Shown: positions 1-8,901, counted from the first letter of the stretch. The stretch is DNA of 40,458 bases from Beijerinckiaceae bacterium (GCA_947474545.1 CANJJI010000022.1:1-40458); one strand, 5' to 3'. The notes: generated from the letters alone by a model not told the origin. Translations and numbers: made by a program.

Positions 1-171
1 TCGAGGCGATTGAAGTGGCGCTCAGATTGATGTTGGACGAGTAGAATAAGGCACGCTGGTCAACGTATGCAGGACTGTTCAACGCTGTTTACTGAAGTTC
101 ATGGATAGCAAGAACTTGAGTCCTCCGAGTGCGGCTGCTGGCGAAGGGGGCCCCCGCCGCCATAGGTCCTA

Positions 172-384
172 CTAAAGTAGGGATGGCGCTCCGCGCTCGA
201 TAAATTCACGGCGCTTGTAGGCGAGGATCTTGGCGTAGGTATTTTCGATCATCCTGACGCTTGTGCCGCAATTATCCCCGATGATATTCAACGGCACCTC
301 GCCCTCGATGGCGCGGGCAATCTGCCTCACGAACCTTGCTGATAGTAGGCATCTTGAAGAAGCCCGGGCGCGAAGCCACACCAC
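172..384 (-). pseudogene. C-terminal remnant of a tyrosine-type site-specific integrase
   Basis: The 70-residue frame resembles the last part of phage/island integrases: a VRQI segment, then VPLNIIGDNCGTSVRMIE, then TYAKIL and a basic tail REFIERGAP. In intact integrases this region follows the catalytic R-H motif and holds the TY with the nucleophilic tyrosine. The upstream half, including the catalytic Arg/His box, is missing; the frame is closed by a stop at 394-396 and no integrase-like protein is readable between there and the tRNA. It lies just beyond the 3' end of tRNA-Glu and reads away from it, a common island arrangement. Start codon GTG is only nominal. The bases at 1-171 and 385-546 show no supportable gene. 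Family assignment is by motif recognition, moderately sure. Confidence 0.55.
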
Positions 385-546
385 AAGTTGGGGTCATCAT
401 CATTATGTCACGGCCGCCGAACTGACGCACCAATCGTGCGCTGGCGTTCGCTGAAATTCAGCGCCGTTCACCCACGTTTATTAGGCAAAAGTTGGGCACC
501 AAGGCTAAACGCGGGCGCTGAAATGTATTTAAGTCATTGATTTTAT

Positions 547-622
547 TGGCGCTCCCTAGGGGAGTCGAACCCCTGTTTTCGCCGTGAGAGGGCGACGTCC
601 TGGGCCACTAGACGAAGGGAGC
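547..622 (-). tRNA. tRNA-Glu (anticodon CTC)
   Basis: Read on the minus strand the gene starts GCTCCCT and ends AGGGAGC-G-CCA, giving a 7-bp acceptor stem with an encoded CCA. The anticodon arm is TCGCC-CTCTCAC-GGCGA, so the anticodon is CTC; the T arm contains GGTTCGACTCC. The fold matches bacterial tRNA-Glu closely. The 3' end faces the integrase remnant, so this tRNA may have been an attachment site. Confidence 0.96.
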
Positions 623-706
623 TGGTGGCGAGCGGTTTCTATAGACGGGTGGGTCACGCGCCGCAAGGCAAAGGCGGGTGCGGCGCGAATATAAAATCCA
701 CAAGTG

Positions 707-1918
707 CTATTCGGCGGCGCTGGTGTGCGCCTGCGTTGAAGGCGCGGAGGGCTTTCGGGGCTCGGCGGCAGGGGCTTTCTGCATCTCCGAAATCCGGGCA
801 ATTTCCTGGCCGATTTCAGAGATGGCCTTGCGCAGGGCGGGAAAGTCCGAATGGGCGGCTTCAACCGGTTTAAGTGGGAAGGGGATGGGAGCTTCGTCCG
901 CAGATTTACCGGAACTGGCGCTTAGCTTGCGAATTTCCTCCCGCTGGCTGGCGATCTCGCTGCGGAAATTTTCGTTTTCGCGGCGCTGGGCGTCGAGCGC
1001 GCCTTCCAGCGCTGCCTTGCTGGCGCGCGCCAGCTCTGCTTCCTGTGCGGCCTTGTTTTCGAGCGCTTTCAGCGCTTCGTCGTGCACGCCAATTTGTGCG
1101 GCAAAATCCCTGACCTTTTTGCGTTCGCCTTCGAGCAGGCGCAAGGCATCGGCATTTTCGGACGCCAGGCGGGTCTTTTCTTTTTCAAGCATTCGTATTT
1201 GCCCGTTCAACTCTTCGACCGTCCGGCCCAGAGCCTCGAACTCAAGCTGCAGCGCCTCGCGCCGGGCCTGGACGTTGCGCGCATCGAAGCGGAATTGATC
1301 GCGCTCCAATGTCAGGAGATCGCGGGACGAATGGGCCTCACTGAGTTCAATGCGCAAGCCGGACAGGTCCCGCTGCAGCGCTTCCAGGTCGGCCTCACGC
1401 CCTGCGAGTTGGGTCTCGAGCCCGGCGATGGATGTGCGCTGTTCGTTGGACTGGGTGGTAAGAGCTTCATGGCGCGTAGAGAGTTCAGCAAGCGCAAGCC
1501 CGCGACGTTCCAATGCGCTTTCGACGTCGTAAAGCTGTTTGGCGGTTGTGGAGAGTTCCGCCTCGGCCTGTGCAATGGCGCGAGTGGCGGTTTCCAGCAA
1601 ACTGGCGGTTTCGGCGCTTTCCCGGCGCGTGGCGGCGAGATCCTCAGCCAGGGTGACGCCCTGAATCATGCGTTTGCCAAGCTCGATCTTATCCTGGCTG
1701 CGGCCGGCCTCGGTGCTTTCCAGCCGTTGTTCGAGGCGGCGCTGATCGGCGGCGAATTCTGCGCGCAACTGGTCGCGTTCCGCCACGATTTCCGCCATCG
1801 ACAGGGGCATCTGCATTTCCAGGCGGCGCTTGGATAATGTCATCGCCCGGCGCCAGAAGGCCGGCAAAAACAGAAGCGTCAGCAATCCTGCGGACAGGAA
1901 GCCCAACGCGAATATCAT
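707..1918 (-). CDS. Membrane-anchored long coiled-coil protein, unknown function
   Basis: About 403 residues from the ATG at 1918; a longer TTG start at 1996 is open but adds an unlikely leader. Residues 1-20 are one hydrophobic segment (IFALGFLSAGLLTLLFLP) followed by WRRA, consistent with a single N-terminal membrane anchor with the rest in the cytoplasm. The motif RRLEMQMPLSMAEIVAERDQ comes next, then roughly 250 residues of Glu/Arg/Ala/Leu-rich heptad-like coiled coil. The C-terminal 70 residues are Pro/Ala/Ser-rich and probably unfolded. Proteins with this same N-terminal block are familiar as uncharacterised conserved alphaproteobacterial proteins. No catalytic motif is visible, so a structural or envelope role is only inference. 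It reads toward tRNA-Glu. Confidence 0.8.
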   Translation of the reverse strand: MIFALGFLSAGLLTLLFLPAFWRRAMTLSKRRLEMQMPLSMAEIVAERDQLRAEFAADQRRLEQRLESTEAGRSQDKIELGKRMIQGVTLAEDLAATRRESAETASLLETATRAIAQAEAELSTTAKQLYDVESALERRGLALAELSTRHEALTTQSNEQRTSIAGLETQLAGREADLEALQRDLSGLRIELSEAHSSRDLLTLERDQFRFDARNVQARREALQLEFEALGRTVEELNGQIRMLEKEKTRLASENADALRLLEGERKKVRDFAAQIGVHDEALKALENKAAQEAELARASKAALEGALDAQRRENENFRSEIASQREEIRKLSASSGKSADEAPIPFPLKPVEAAHSDFPALRKAISEIGQEIARISEMQKAPAAEPRKPSAPSTQAHTSAAE

Positions 1919-2082
1919 GATCTGTTCGATGAACACAGGTAGCCAGTCCTGAACTGCAGGTCGCCGGACAATGCCACGGGGCGGCAGGGAAAGCAAAGCC
2001 GCGCCGCCGTTTTGGGGGCGTTTTGCTGATCAAATAGCGGTAAAGTTACCGTTCATGGCCAGGGTTTCCGCCCGCCGGAATC

Positions 2083-2670
2083 TCAGAACGGGTTCCAGGT
2101 CGATTTATTGGTGAATTTCAGATAGCCGAGATTCACGCCAAGACGTGCGCCAATGCCTGAGCGGATGGGAACAACCACGACATCATCGGCTGTCAGGGCG
2201 GTGAACCCGAAGCCGCCGACCAGATAGGCCGAGCCATCCAAACCACCATATCGACGATAAATCGCGTTCACGGCGGGCAGATTGTAAACCAGCATCATGG
2301 TGCGATCGCCATCTGCGCCGGCATCAAAGCCGATGGACGGGCCCTGCCAGAATATGCGCTGGTCACCCGCGTTGCGGGTGTACATGCTGCCTTCACCATA
2401 GCGTGCGCCCGCGACGAAGGCGCCGGAGGCCTCCTGGCCGAGAATATAGGCATTGGGCTGGCCCCAGCGGCGGGTGGCTTCCTCAACCACCTGGGCAAGG
2501 CCGCGCGAGACTGTGCCGAAAAAGCGGTGGCCACTGTCGACCAATTGTTCGGGCGCGAATTTTTGCGGCCTCTCCTGATAGGCCAGTGCGCCAGCTGCTG
2601 GCAGGAACAGGCCTGCGGTCAGGCCGCCGCCGATCCCCTGAATAATTTGTCTGCGGGATAGTCCGCTCAT
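2083..2670 (-). CDS. eipA: DUF1134 / EipA-family envelope protein
   Basis: 195 residues from the ATG at 2670, chosen because GAGGG sits about 8 bases upstream; the longer frame to 2808 lacks such a site. The N-terminus SRRQIIQGIGGGL then a hydrophobic stretch to AGALA is a Sec- or Tat-type export signal, so the product is probably periplasmic. The body matches DUF1134: GSMYTRNAGDQRIFWQGPS, IGFDAGADGDRTMMLVYNLP, IYRRYGGLDGSAYLVGG and RLGVNLGYLKF near the C-terminus. EipA of Brucella, in this family, supports cell-envelope integrity; transfer of that role here is inference. It is divergent from chpT across a 401-bp gap. Confidence 0.88.
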   Translation of the reverse strand: MSGLSRRQIIQGIGGGLTAGLFLPAAGALAYQERPQKFAPEQLVDSGHRFFGTVSRGLAQVVEEATRRWGQPNAYILGQEASGAFVAGARYGEGSMYTRNAGDQRIFWQGPSIGFDAGADGDRTMMLVYNLPAVNAIYRRYGGLDGSAYLVGGFGFTALTADDVVVVPIRSGIGARLGVNLGYLKFTNKSTWNPF

Positions 2671-3071
2671 CGCATTTCCCTCGTGAAGTGCTGCATTTCG
2701 CAGGTCCGCCCTCCGGCGTTGCTCCAAACTGCGGGCCAATCTTGGCCGCCATATGGCGCGGTTCTGGCCGGATCGCGACAGCTCGATCTGCCCGTCAGCA
2801 TCATCCAACTAGGTTAACGGGACGTTGATATCGGGCCGATTGACCCATCAATCAAATACAGAACGCTCTGCCAGCTATAGCGATACAGCGTAGATTCCCC
2901 ATCTTGCGCTCTCAGGACGCAAACATTGCTTTGCAAGGCTCTATCCAATCTCTATCTTCTATATCGTATGTTGGCTTGGTCCGATTCGTGGGCATTCCAT
3001 TGTCTGGACCGTAAGTTTTGCGCGTAGAGTCAGCGTTTCCATCAATCCAACTCTTCGTCGCGGGAAATAAT
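2671..3071. other. Divergent intergenic region eipA / chpT with three GANTC sites
   Basis: No credible gene is present. Three GANTC motifs, the recognition sequence of the CcrM cell-cycle DNA methylase, are seen at 2893 (GATTC), 2983 (GATTC) and 3027 (GAGTC), all upstream of chpT. A lone TTAAC lies at 2814-2818. No convincing sigma-70 promoter was picked out by eye. Confidence 0.4.
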
Positions 3072-3722
3072 ATGCCGGCTGTTGAACTTGATTCGCTCGA
3101 TCTTGCGGCTCTGCTTTGCTCCAAGGTATGCCATGATGTGATCAGCCCTGTCGGGGCCATTGTGAATGGGCTCGAACTTCTCGAAGAAGAGCGCGACGCG
3201 GACATGCGGGAGGAAGCGCTCAAGCTGGTTCAGCGCAGCGCCAAGACGGCTTCTTCCAAATTGCAATTCTGCCGCCTGGCGTTCGGCGCGGCCGGTTCAG
3301 CGGGCGCATCTATCGACACGGGCGATGCCGAACAGGTTGCCCGCAGCCTTCTTTCAGATGACCGCACGAAGATGGAATGGAACGCGGCGCGCCTGCTGTT
3401 GCCCAAGAACAAGGTCAAATTGTTGCTCAATATGCTGAGCATAGCGGCGGCTGCCATTCCGCGCGGCGGGGTGATCGAGGTCTTCATCACGGGCGATGGC
3501 GAAACCACTGAACTCAAGGTGATGAGCCGTGGCACCCATGTGCGCCTTGCAAACACAATTGTGAACCTTCTGGCAGGTGATCCGGAGGGCGGAACGGTGG
3601 ATGCGCACGGCATCCAAGCCTATTACACAGGTCTCGTCGCGAAGGCGACAAACATGAGCATTGGCATCGAATCTTCGCCCGAAGGGGTAATAATTGCTGC
3701 CAAGCCGCTCGCAGCAGAGTGA
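3072..3722 (+). CDS. chpT: Histidine phosphotransferase ChpT
   Basis: 216 residues from the ATG at 3072. ChpT passes phosphate from the hybrid kinase CckA to CtrA and CpdR in alphaproteobacteria. The phospho-acceptor box is VCHDVISPVGAI, with His21, followed by NGLELLEEE, the hallmark of the DUF2328/HPTransfase family; it is built like a histidine-kinase dimerisation domain plus a degenerate ATPase fold without usable nucleotide-binding motifs. The degenerate C-terminal half runs from about residue 85 to the end. It sits 90 bp upstream of cheA on the same strand, a position I believe is shared with several alphaproteobacterial genomes. A longer start at 3018 has no better ribosome site. CckA is not in the window. 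Confidence 0.93.
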   Translation: MPAVELDSLDLAALLCSKVCHDVISPVGAIVNGLELLEEERDADMREEALKLVQRSAKTASSKLQFCRLAFGAAGSAGASIDTGDAEQVARSLLSDDRTKMEWNAARLLLPKNKVKLLLNMLSIAAAAIPRGGVIEVFITGDGETTELKVMSRGTHVRLANTIVNLLAGDPEGGTVDAHGIQAYYTGLVAKATNMSIGIESSPEGVIIAAKPLAAE

Positions 3723-3812
3723 TTTCAGCGCTTCTTCAAGGCTCCCTTAACCCTTCTTGTGCATGGTGATGGTTCCTGCGCGCCAAAAGTTGGCGCGCTT
3801 CGCGGGCCTCTC

Positions 3813-6425
3813 ATGGACGAATTGCTGAACGATTTTCTCGCAGAGACGGCCGATCATCTGGAGCAGGTCGGCTCGCAGATCGTCCATTTCGAGCGCGATC
3901 CGTCGGACCGTTCGGCCATCGCGAACATATTCCGTCTTGTTCATACCATTAAAGGCACATGCGGTTTTCTTGAACTTGCCCGCCTTGAACGGGTTGCCCA
4001 TGCGGCCGAAACATTGATCAGCCAGGTTCGCGATCAGGGCCGGGCTGAGACCGCTCATGTGACGCTGATCCTGACCTCGATCGATCGCATCAGGTTGATT
4101 CTCAATACTCTGGAAGCCAACGGCCAGGAACCCGAAGGTGACGACAGTGATCTGATCGCGGCGCTGGAAACCGCTGCTGGAGGCGAAAGCAGCCTGGCTC
4201 AAGACCGGCCGGAAACAGTTCCGGCGCCGCCGGCAGTGCCTGCCTTTGCCGTACATGAGCGGGCCGCTGAAGGCCTGGACGACCAGATTCTCAATTCTCC
4301 CGCGGCCCTTGAAGGCGAGCGTCCGTCCCTGCAGGCTGTGGCAACGCGTGAGCCCTCCAGCATTCGTGTCGCCGTGGGAACGCTTGAGCGAATCATGCGG
4401 CTCGTATCCGAGCTTGTCCTGACCCGCAATCAGCTTCTGGAAATTGTTCGCAGTCAGCCGAACGAAGAACTTACGGGGCCGCTGCAACGCCTGTCGAGCG
4501 TCACAAGCGATCTACAGGATGGCGTTATGCATGCCCGCATGCAGCCCATCGAGCGCCTGTTCGGCCCGTTGCCGCGCATGATCCGCGATCTCGCACACGA
4601 CCTGGGCAAGAAGGCCGAGTTGATCGTCGATGGCTCTGATACCGAACTCGACCGTCAGATGATCGATTTATTGCGCGATCCGCTGACCCATATCATCAGG
4701 AATTGTCTGGATCACGGGATCGAGAGTCCGGAACATCGTGTCGCTGCCGGCAAATCTGACAACGGCACCATTAATATCTCTGCGTCTCACGAAGCTGGGC
4801 ATATTTCGATCCGCATTGCCGATGATGGACGCGGCCTTGACGTGCAGAGGATTCGAGAGAAGGCCCTGACACTTGGCCTCGTATCGGAAGAAGACCTTGC
4901 CCGGATGGGCAATGACGAACTTTGCCGTTACATCTTCTCGCCCGGGTTCTCTACAGCCAAACAGGTCACTAACGTTTCAGGCCGCGGTATCGGTATGGAC
5001 GTGGTGCGCGAAAATATAGAATCCATTGGCGGCTCCGTTTCGCTTTCAACTTCGCCTGGGCGCGGCACGACGTTCCTTTTGAAAGTGCCGTTGACACTCG
5101 CGATTGCGCCTGCGCTGATCTTCGAGATCGGCGGCCAGCGTTATGCCATCGCGCAACATGCAGTCGTGGAAGCGGTGTCGTGCGGGCTTAATGGCCAGAG
5201 CCGCATACAGTTCGCGCAAGGCGCGCCAATGCTCGAGTTGCGCGATCAATTGATACCTGTCGCCGATATGCGCATGATCTTCGGACTCGAGCCGTCCAAT
5301 AATCCTAACGATGCGCTGGCTGTCGTGGTCAGAACCGGGGTCGCGACCTTTGCGATGATGGTCGATAACGTAGCTGATGTGCAGGAAATTGTCGTCAAGC
5401 CGCTTGATCGCACACTGGCTCACCTTGGCATTTATGCGGGCAGCACTATTTTGGGCGATGGTTCGGTTGTGCTGATCCTTAATACCAATGGATTAGCAGG
5501 ACGCCTGGGTCTTGATGGCTCCAATCAATTCCGGGTTGATACTTCCCAGCAGGATTTGCCGCCGGAAAAGACAGCGACGAGCCTCATACTGTTCAGGGCC
5601 GGCAGCGGTTCGCTGAAAGTCCTGCCGCTGTCGCTTATTTCGCGCATCGAAAGTATCAAGCGCAGTGAAATCTCCACTGCCGATGGCCAGCTTGTCGTGG
5701 CCCATCGCGGCGCGTTGATGCCATTGATCCCGCTTGGCAATGTCGTTGATGCTCATAATCAGCTCATCGATCCGGCCATTGAAAACTGGCCCGTTCTTGT
5801 CGTTGGTGTTGGCGGTGAGCCGATGGGGCTGCTGGTGAGTGAAATCGTCGACATTGTCGAAACATTCCTTGATATCGACATAGCCGGCGTGACGTCTGAC
5901 GTGATCGGTTCGGCGACAATCAGAGGCGAGGCTGCCGAAGTTCTTGACCTTGCGCATTACATGAAAATAGCGCGTCCCGGCGCCTTCGAGCGTGGTCACG
6001 CCAAGCGTTTTCGCGTGATGCTGGTGGATGACAAGTTGTTTTTCCGGGACCTGCTTGCGCCGATTATATCTGCCGCCGGGTACGAAGTTACAACCATCGG
6101 ATCAGGCCAGGAAGGTCTGGCCGTATTGAAGCGTGGCGTGAATTTCGACATCATTGTTACGGACGTGGATATGCCCGATATGGACGGGTACAGTTTTGCC
6201 CGGGCGTTGCACGACAATCCGCGCACGCGTGATGTTCCCGTTATCGCGCTGGATGCACACGCCGGCCATTCTGTGCTTGAGGCGGCAAATCGCGCCGGTA
6301 TGCGCGGAGCCGTGGGAAAATTTGACCGGCAGGGATTGTTGAACGCTTTGCGGAGCGTGCTGGAAGCGTCAGCCTTTACGTCGTCTGCCCTGGAACAAAG
6401 GGTGTCGGGGGAGAAAGCGGCATGA
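3813..6425 (+). CDS. cheA: Hybrid chemotaxis histidine kinase CheA with C-terminal receiver
   Basis: 870 residues from the ATG at 3813; the open frame extends to 3759 but the family start is MDELLNDFLAET. Domains in order: HPt at 1-105 with phospho-acceptor His44 (LVHTIKGTCGF); an Ala/Pro-rich linker at about 120-180 in place of a P2 domain; P3 dimerisation at about 183-245 (LVSELVLTRNQ); ATPase with N-box HIIRNCLDHG near 293-302 and GRGIGMDVVRENIESIGG; a CheW-like P5 domain; a second CheW-like region; and a receiver domain over the last 130 residues with DD, VTDVDMPDMDG and a conserved Lys (GKFDR). The receiver may act as a phosphate sink. It shares ATGA with cheW, so translation is probably coupled. 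Confidence 0.95.
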   Translation: MDELLNDFLAETADHLEQVGSQIVHFERDPSDRSAIANIFRLVHTIKGTCGFLELARLERVAHAAETLISQVRDQGRAETAHVTLILTSIDRIRLILNTLEANGQEPEGDDSDLIAALETAAGGESSLAQDRPETVPAPPAVPAFAVHERAAEGLDDQILNSPAALEGERPSLQAVATREPSSIRVAVGTLERIMRLVSELVLTRNQLLEIVRSQPNEELTGPLQRLSSVTSDLQDGVMHARMQPIERLFGPLPRMIRDLAHDLGKKAELIVDGSDTELDRQMIDLLRDPLTHIIRNCLDHGIESPEHRVAAGKSDNGTINISASHEAGHISIRIADDGRGLDVQRIREKALTLGLVSEEDLARMGNDELCRYIFSPGFSTAKQVTNVSGRGIGMDVVRENIESIGGSVSLSTSPGRGTTFLLKVPLTLAIAPALIFEIGGQRYAIAQHAVVEAVSCGLNGQSRIQFAQGAPMLELRDQLIPVADMRMIFGLEPSNNPNDALAVVVRTGVATFAMMVDNVADVQEIVVKPLDRTLAHLGIYAGSTILGDGSVVLILNTNGLAGRLGLDGSNQFRVDTSQQDLPPEKTATSLILFRAGSGSLKVLPLSLISRIESIKRSEISTADGQLVVAHRGALMPLIPLGNVVDAHNQLIDPAIENWPVLVVGVGGEPMGLLVSEIVDIVETFLDIDIAGVTSDVIGSATIRGEAAEVLDLAHYMKIARPGAFERGHAKRFRVMLVDDKLFFRDLLAPIISAAGYEVTTIGSGQEGLAVLKRGVNFDIIVTDVDMPDMDGYSFARALHDNPRTRDVPVIALDAHAGHSVLEAANRAGMRGAVGKFDRQGLLNALRSVLEASAFTSSALEQRVSGEKAA

Positions 6426-6919
6426 ACCGCCCTGAAATCGAACGTAGCCGCACATCGCGAGGGCCGCAGAAATCCGAGCCCGAACGCATAGTGGTGTTCA
6501 CCGTGATTATTGACGGCGAAAGGTTTGGGCTGCCTATCAATTGTGTGCGGACGATCTTCCGTCCCAATGCAATCACTGAAGTTCCGCTGGCACCTGCGCG
6601 CATGATCGGACTCATCAATCTTCGCGGCCATGTCGTGACTGCGATCTGTATGCGTACGGCGCTTGGATTGCCGCGCAGAAACGCCAGCGATTCTCTGATG
6701 GTCGCCGTAGAACATGATGGGGAGGGCTTTGCGCTGGCGGTCGACAATGTCGGCGACGTCGCCGAACTCAGCGAAGCTGATCGCATTTCGATGCCGGCGA
6801 TGATTTCGCCGTCGCGCCGGGCCATGACGACAGCCGTCTATCGTATGCAAAATTCGATCATACCCCTGCTGAACATCGAAGTTCTGCTTGGGGCAGAAAA
6901 CCAGCCAGTTGCTGCGTAA
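6422..6919 (+). CDS. cheW: Chemotaxis coupling protein CheW
   Basis: 165 residues. CheW links CheA to chemoreceptors in signalling arrays. The start ATG overlaps the cheA stop as ATGA, indicating translational coupling. The CheW fold is recognisable: ERFGLPINCVRTIFRP, then VPLAPARMIGLINLRG with the conserved N-L-R-G turn, AICMRTALGLP, then FALAVDNVGDVAEL and a C-terminal IIPLLNIEVLL strand. The first 20 residues are a polar extension of unknown use. No chemoreceptor (MCP) gene lies in the window, so this coupling protein must serve receptors encoded elsewhere. Confidence 0.93.
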   Translation: MNRPEIERSRTSRGPQKSEPERIVVFTVIIDGERFGLPINCVRTIFRPNAITEVPLAPARMIGLINLRGHVVTAICMRTALGLPRRNASDSLMVAVEHDGEGFALAVDNVGDVAELSEADRISMPAMISPSRRAMTTAVYRMQNSIIPLLNIEVLLGAENQPVAA

Positions 6920-6943
6920 CACGCACAAAGCGGAGATTGAGTG

Positions 6944-7309
6944 ATGAAACAAGTGCTGATCGTAGATGACTCAACAGTTATTCGCAAAGTCGCCCGCCGA
7001 ATTCTCGAGAGCTTCAATCTCCAGGTGACCGAAGCCGAGGACGGCCGCCGCGGCATGGCCGCGTGCTCTTTCCTTATGCCGGACGCCATCCTGCTTGACT
7101 GGAATATGCCCGTCATGGACGGTTTCGAATTCCTGCGCGAATTGCGCAAGATGCCCGGCGGCGCCAAACCCAAAGTGGTTTTCTGCACTACGGAAAACGA
7201 CATTTCGCATATCGCGCGCGCCATGCACGCCGGCGCCGATGAATATATCATGAAGCCATTCGACAAGGATATTGTTCGTTCAAAGTTCGCGGAAATCGGA
7301 ATCTGTTGA
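6944..7309 (+). CDS. cheY: Single-domain response regulator CheY
   Basis: 121 residues; the ATG at 6944 is preferred over GTG at 6941 because CGGAG lies 8 bases upstream of the ATG. Acidic pocket D8/D9 (LIVDDST), phospho-acceptor D52 (LLDWNMPVMDGFEF), Thr82/83 (FCTTEND) and Lys104 (IMKPFD) are all present, so it should be phosphorylated by CheA. It is a complete stand-alone CheY with its own stop, not a broken-off receiver of the following cheB. It starts 24 bp after cheW, within the operon. CheY-P would act on the flagellar motor or compete as a phosphate sink. Confidence 0.95.
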   Translation: MKQVLIVDDSTVIRKVARRILESFNLQVTEAEDGRRGMAACSFLMPDAILLDWNMPVMDGFEFLRELRKMPGGAKPKVVFCTTENDISHIARAMHAGADEYIMKPFDKDIVRSKFAEIGIC

Positions 7310-7362
7310 TTTACTGATTAGTTATTGACTCGGGCGGGTCATAATTGCTGAAGGCGGGCAAT

Positions 7363-8043
7363 ATGGTGGAGTTTACGCGAGAGAGTTCCAGCCTGGCGCA
7401 TTTGGCCAGAGATATGCAAAATGCAGTACGGCCCAGGTCGATGCGCCGCCCTGAGGCGATCGTTGTGGCAGCTTCGACTGGCGGGCCACAGGCGCTTGCG
7501 ACGCTATTCAGCGAGCTGGGCAAAATGATTAGTTCAGTGCCTGTATATGTCGTCCTGCATATGCCTGAACATTTCACGGATGTCGTGACCGCGCAGATCG
7601 AGCGTATGTCCGGCTGCGTCACGCGTGCGCCGAAAGATGGTGAGGTGGCAAAGTGCGGGCATATCTACTTTGCGCCGGGAAGCCGTCATCTTGCTCTTGT
7701 GCAGGCCGGCCCTTCTGTTTCCATGCGGCTGGATGCCGGTCCGGCCATTAATTTCTGCCGCCCCTCTGCGGATAAATTGTTTAGTTCTGCCGCGGAAGTA
7801 TATGGCCGGTCGCTGATTGGTATTGTCCTGAGCGGAATGGGGAGCGATGGCTGCATTGGCGCGGCGAAAATTGTGGAAACCGGAGGCGTGGTGGTTGCCC
7901 AGGACAAGGAAACCAGTGCGGTCTGGGGCATGCCCGCGGCGGTTGTCGAGGCGGGCCTTGCCAGCCACGTGCTGCCCATCGATTGGATAGCCGGACATGT
8001 CGGCCGTCTCCTGAAGGGCGAAAGCGCGGGAGTTGCCGCATGA
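7363..8043 (+). CDS. cheB: Receiver-less CheB methylesterase/deamidase domain protein
   Basis: 226 residues from ATG 7363 (AAGGCGGG precedes it; a TTG at 7345 is possible). CheB removes methyl groups from receptor glutamates. The catalytic triad is Ser38 (VAASTGGPQAL), His66 (VLHMPEHF) and Asp162 (SGMGSDG). Typical CheB is about 350 residues with an N-terminal receiver; here only about 30 short residues precede the catalytic domain, and the receiver is absent. Control by phosphorylation must therefore be missing or act in trans. Its stop overlaps the cheR start (ATGA), so the opposing enzymes are translationally coupled. Confidence 0.9.
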   Translation: MVEFTRESSSLAHLARDMQNAVRPRSMRRPEAIVVAASTGGPQALATLFSELGKMISSVPVYVVLHMPEHFTDVVTAQIERMSGCVTRAPKDGEVAKCGHIYFAPGSRHLALVQAGPSVSMRLDAGPAINFCRPSADKLFSSAAEVYGRSLIGIVLSGMGSDGCIGAAKIVETGGVVVAQDKETSAVWGMPAAVVEAGLASHVLPIDWIAGHVGRLLKGESAGVAA

Positions 8044-8897
8044 AGAACCGTCTGGAAAGGTTTCGCGCGTTCATAGCGGCGCAAACTGGAATCGTGCTGG
8101 AAGCAGACCGCGACTATATGGTCGATACACGCTTGCTGCCGGTGATGCGCGCCAACAAAATTACGTCTCTCGATATCTTGCTTGATCAAGCTATGGCGGG
8201 AACCAATCCTTCTCTCACCCAGTCGGTGATTGAGGCCATGTTGACCTGCGAGACATTCTTCTTCCGTGACCGTCCAGTATTTCAGGTCTTCCGGGAGGAG
8301 ATTCTGCCCGAGATGATCGAAGCGCGCCAGAGTACGCGATGCCTGCGCATCTGGTGTGCGGCGGCATCCACTGGCCAGGAGCCCTATTCCCTCGCGATGA
8401 TTCTCGACGAGAACGCTGCCGCGCTCAAGGGCTGGCAGGTCGAAATCATCGCGACTGATATTTCTTCTATGGCATTGGAGACGGCGCGGTCCGGTCTTTA
8501 CAATCAGTTTGAGGTTCAAAGGGGATTGCCGGTAGCTTTGCTGCTGCGGTATTTCGTGCGCGAGCAGGAACGCTGGAGGATTGCCGAACATCTGCGCTCA
8601 CGTGTTGAATTCAAGCAATTGAACTTGAAACAGGATTTCAAGTCCATGGGAGAGTTTGACATCATCTTCTGCCGGAACGTGCTGATGTATTTCGACCCCG
8701 ACACCAAACGGCATATTCTCGGCCGGATGTCACAATCGGTGGCCGATGGTGGTTGGTTGATTCTCGGCGCAACAGAAAATACGTCCGGACTGGCAAAAGA
8801 ACTTGCCCCGGATTTGCGTGTGCCGGCTGGCTATCGTCCGCGCCATCACGCTTTGGCCAGCTCGCGGATTGTCAGCCGGATGTCCGTGAGGGTTTAA
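8040..8897 (+). CDS. cheR: Chemotaxis protein methyltransferase CheR
   Basis: 285 residues from the ATG at 8040, overlapping the cheB stop. CheR methylates receptor glutamates using S-adenosylmethionine. The N-terminal helical domain runs to about residue 75 and includes MLTCETFFFRDRPVFQ; the SAM-binding core has LRIWCAAASTGQEPYSLAM, IIATDISSMALETARSGLY and FDIIFCRNVLMYFDP, all family hallmarks, and ends with LILGATEN. Length is normal for CheR. It is the last gene of the operon, with a hairpin 5 bp after its stop. Confidence 0.95.
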   Translation: MKNRLERFRAFIAAQTGIVLEADRDYMVDTRLLPVMRANKITSLDILLDQAMAGTNPSLTQSVIEAMLTCETFFFRDRPVFQVFREEILPEMIEARQSTRCLRIWCAAASTGQEPYSLAMILDENAAALKGWQVEIIATDISSMALETARSGLYNQFEVQRGLPVALLLRYFVREQERWRIAEHLRSRVEFKQLNLKQDFKSMGEFDIIFCRNVLMYFDPDTKRHILGRMSQSVADGGWLILGATENTSGLAKELAPDLRVPAGYRPRHHALASSRIVSRMSVRV

Positions 8898-8901
8898 TCT
8901 T

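Noticed and set aside
3-44. Thirteen open codons ending in TAG at the left edge, possibly a gene tail
   Set aside because: Too short to recognise or to show coding character.
1082-1837. 251-codon plus-strand frame
   Set aside because: It is the antisense shadow of the coiled-coil gene, created by its GC-rich codon pattern, and resembles no protein.
6944-8043. CheY and CheB as one CheB broken by a frameshift
   Set aside because: CheY has a natural family C-terminus and stop, the spacer has several stops, and cheB has its own ribosome site.
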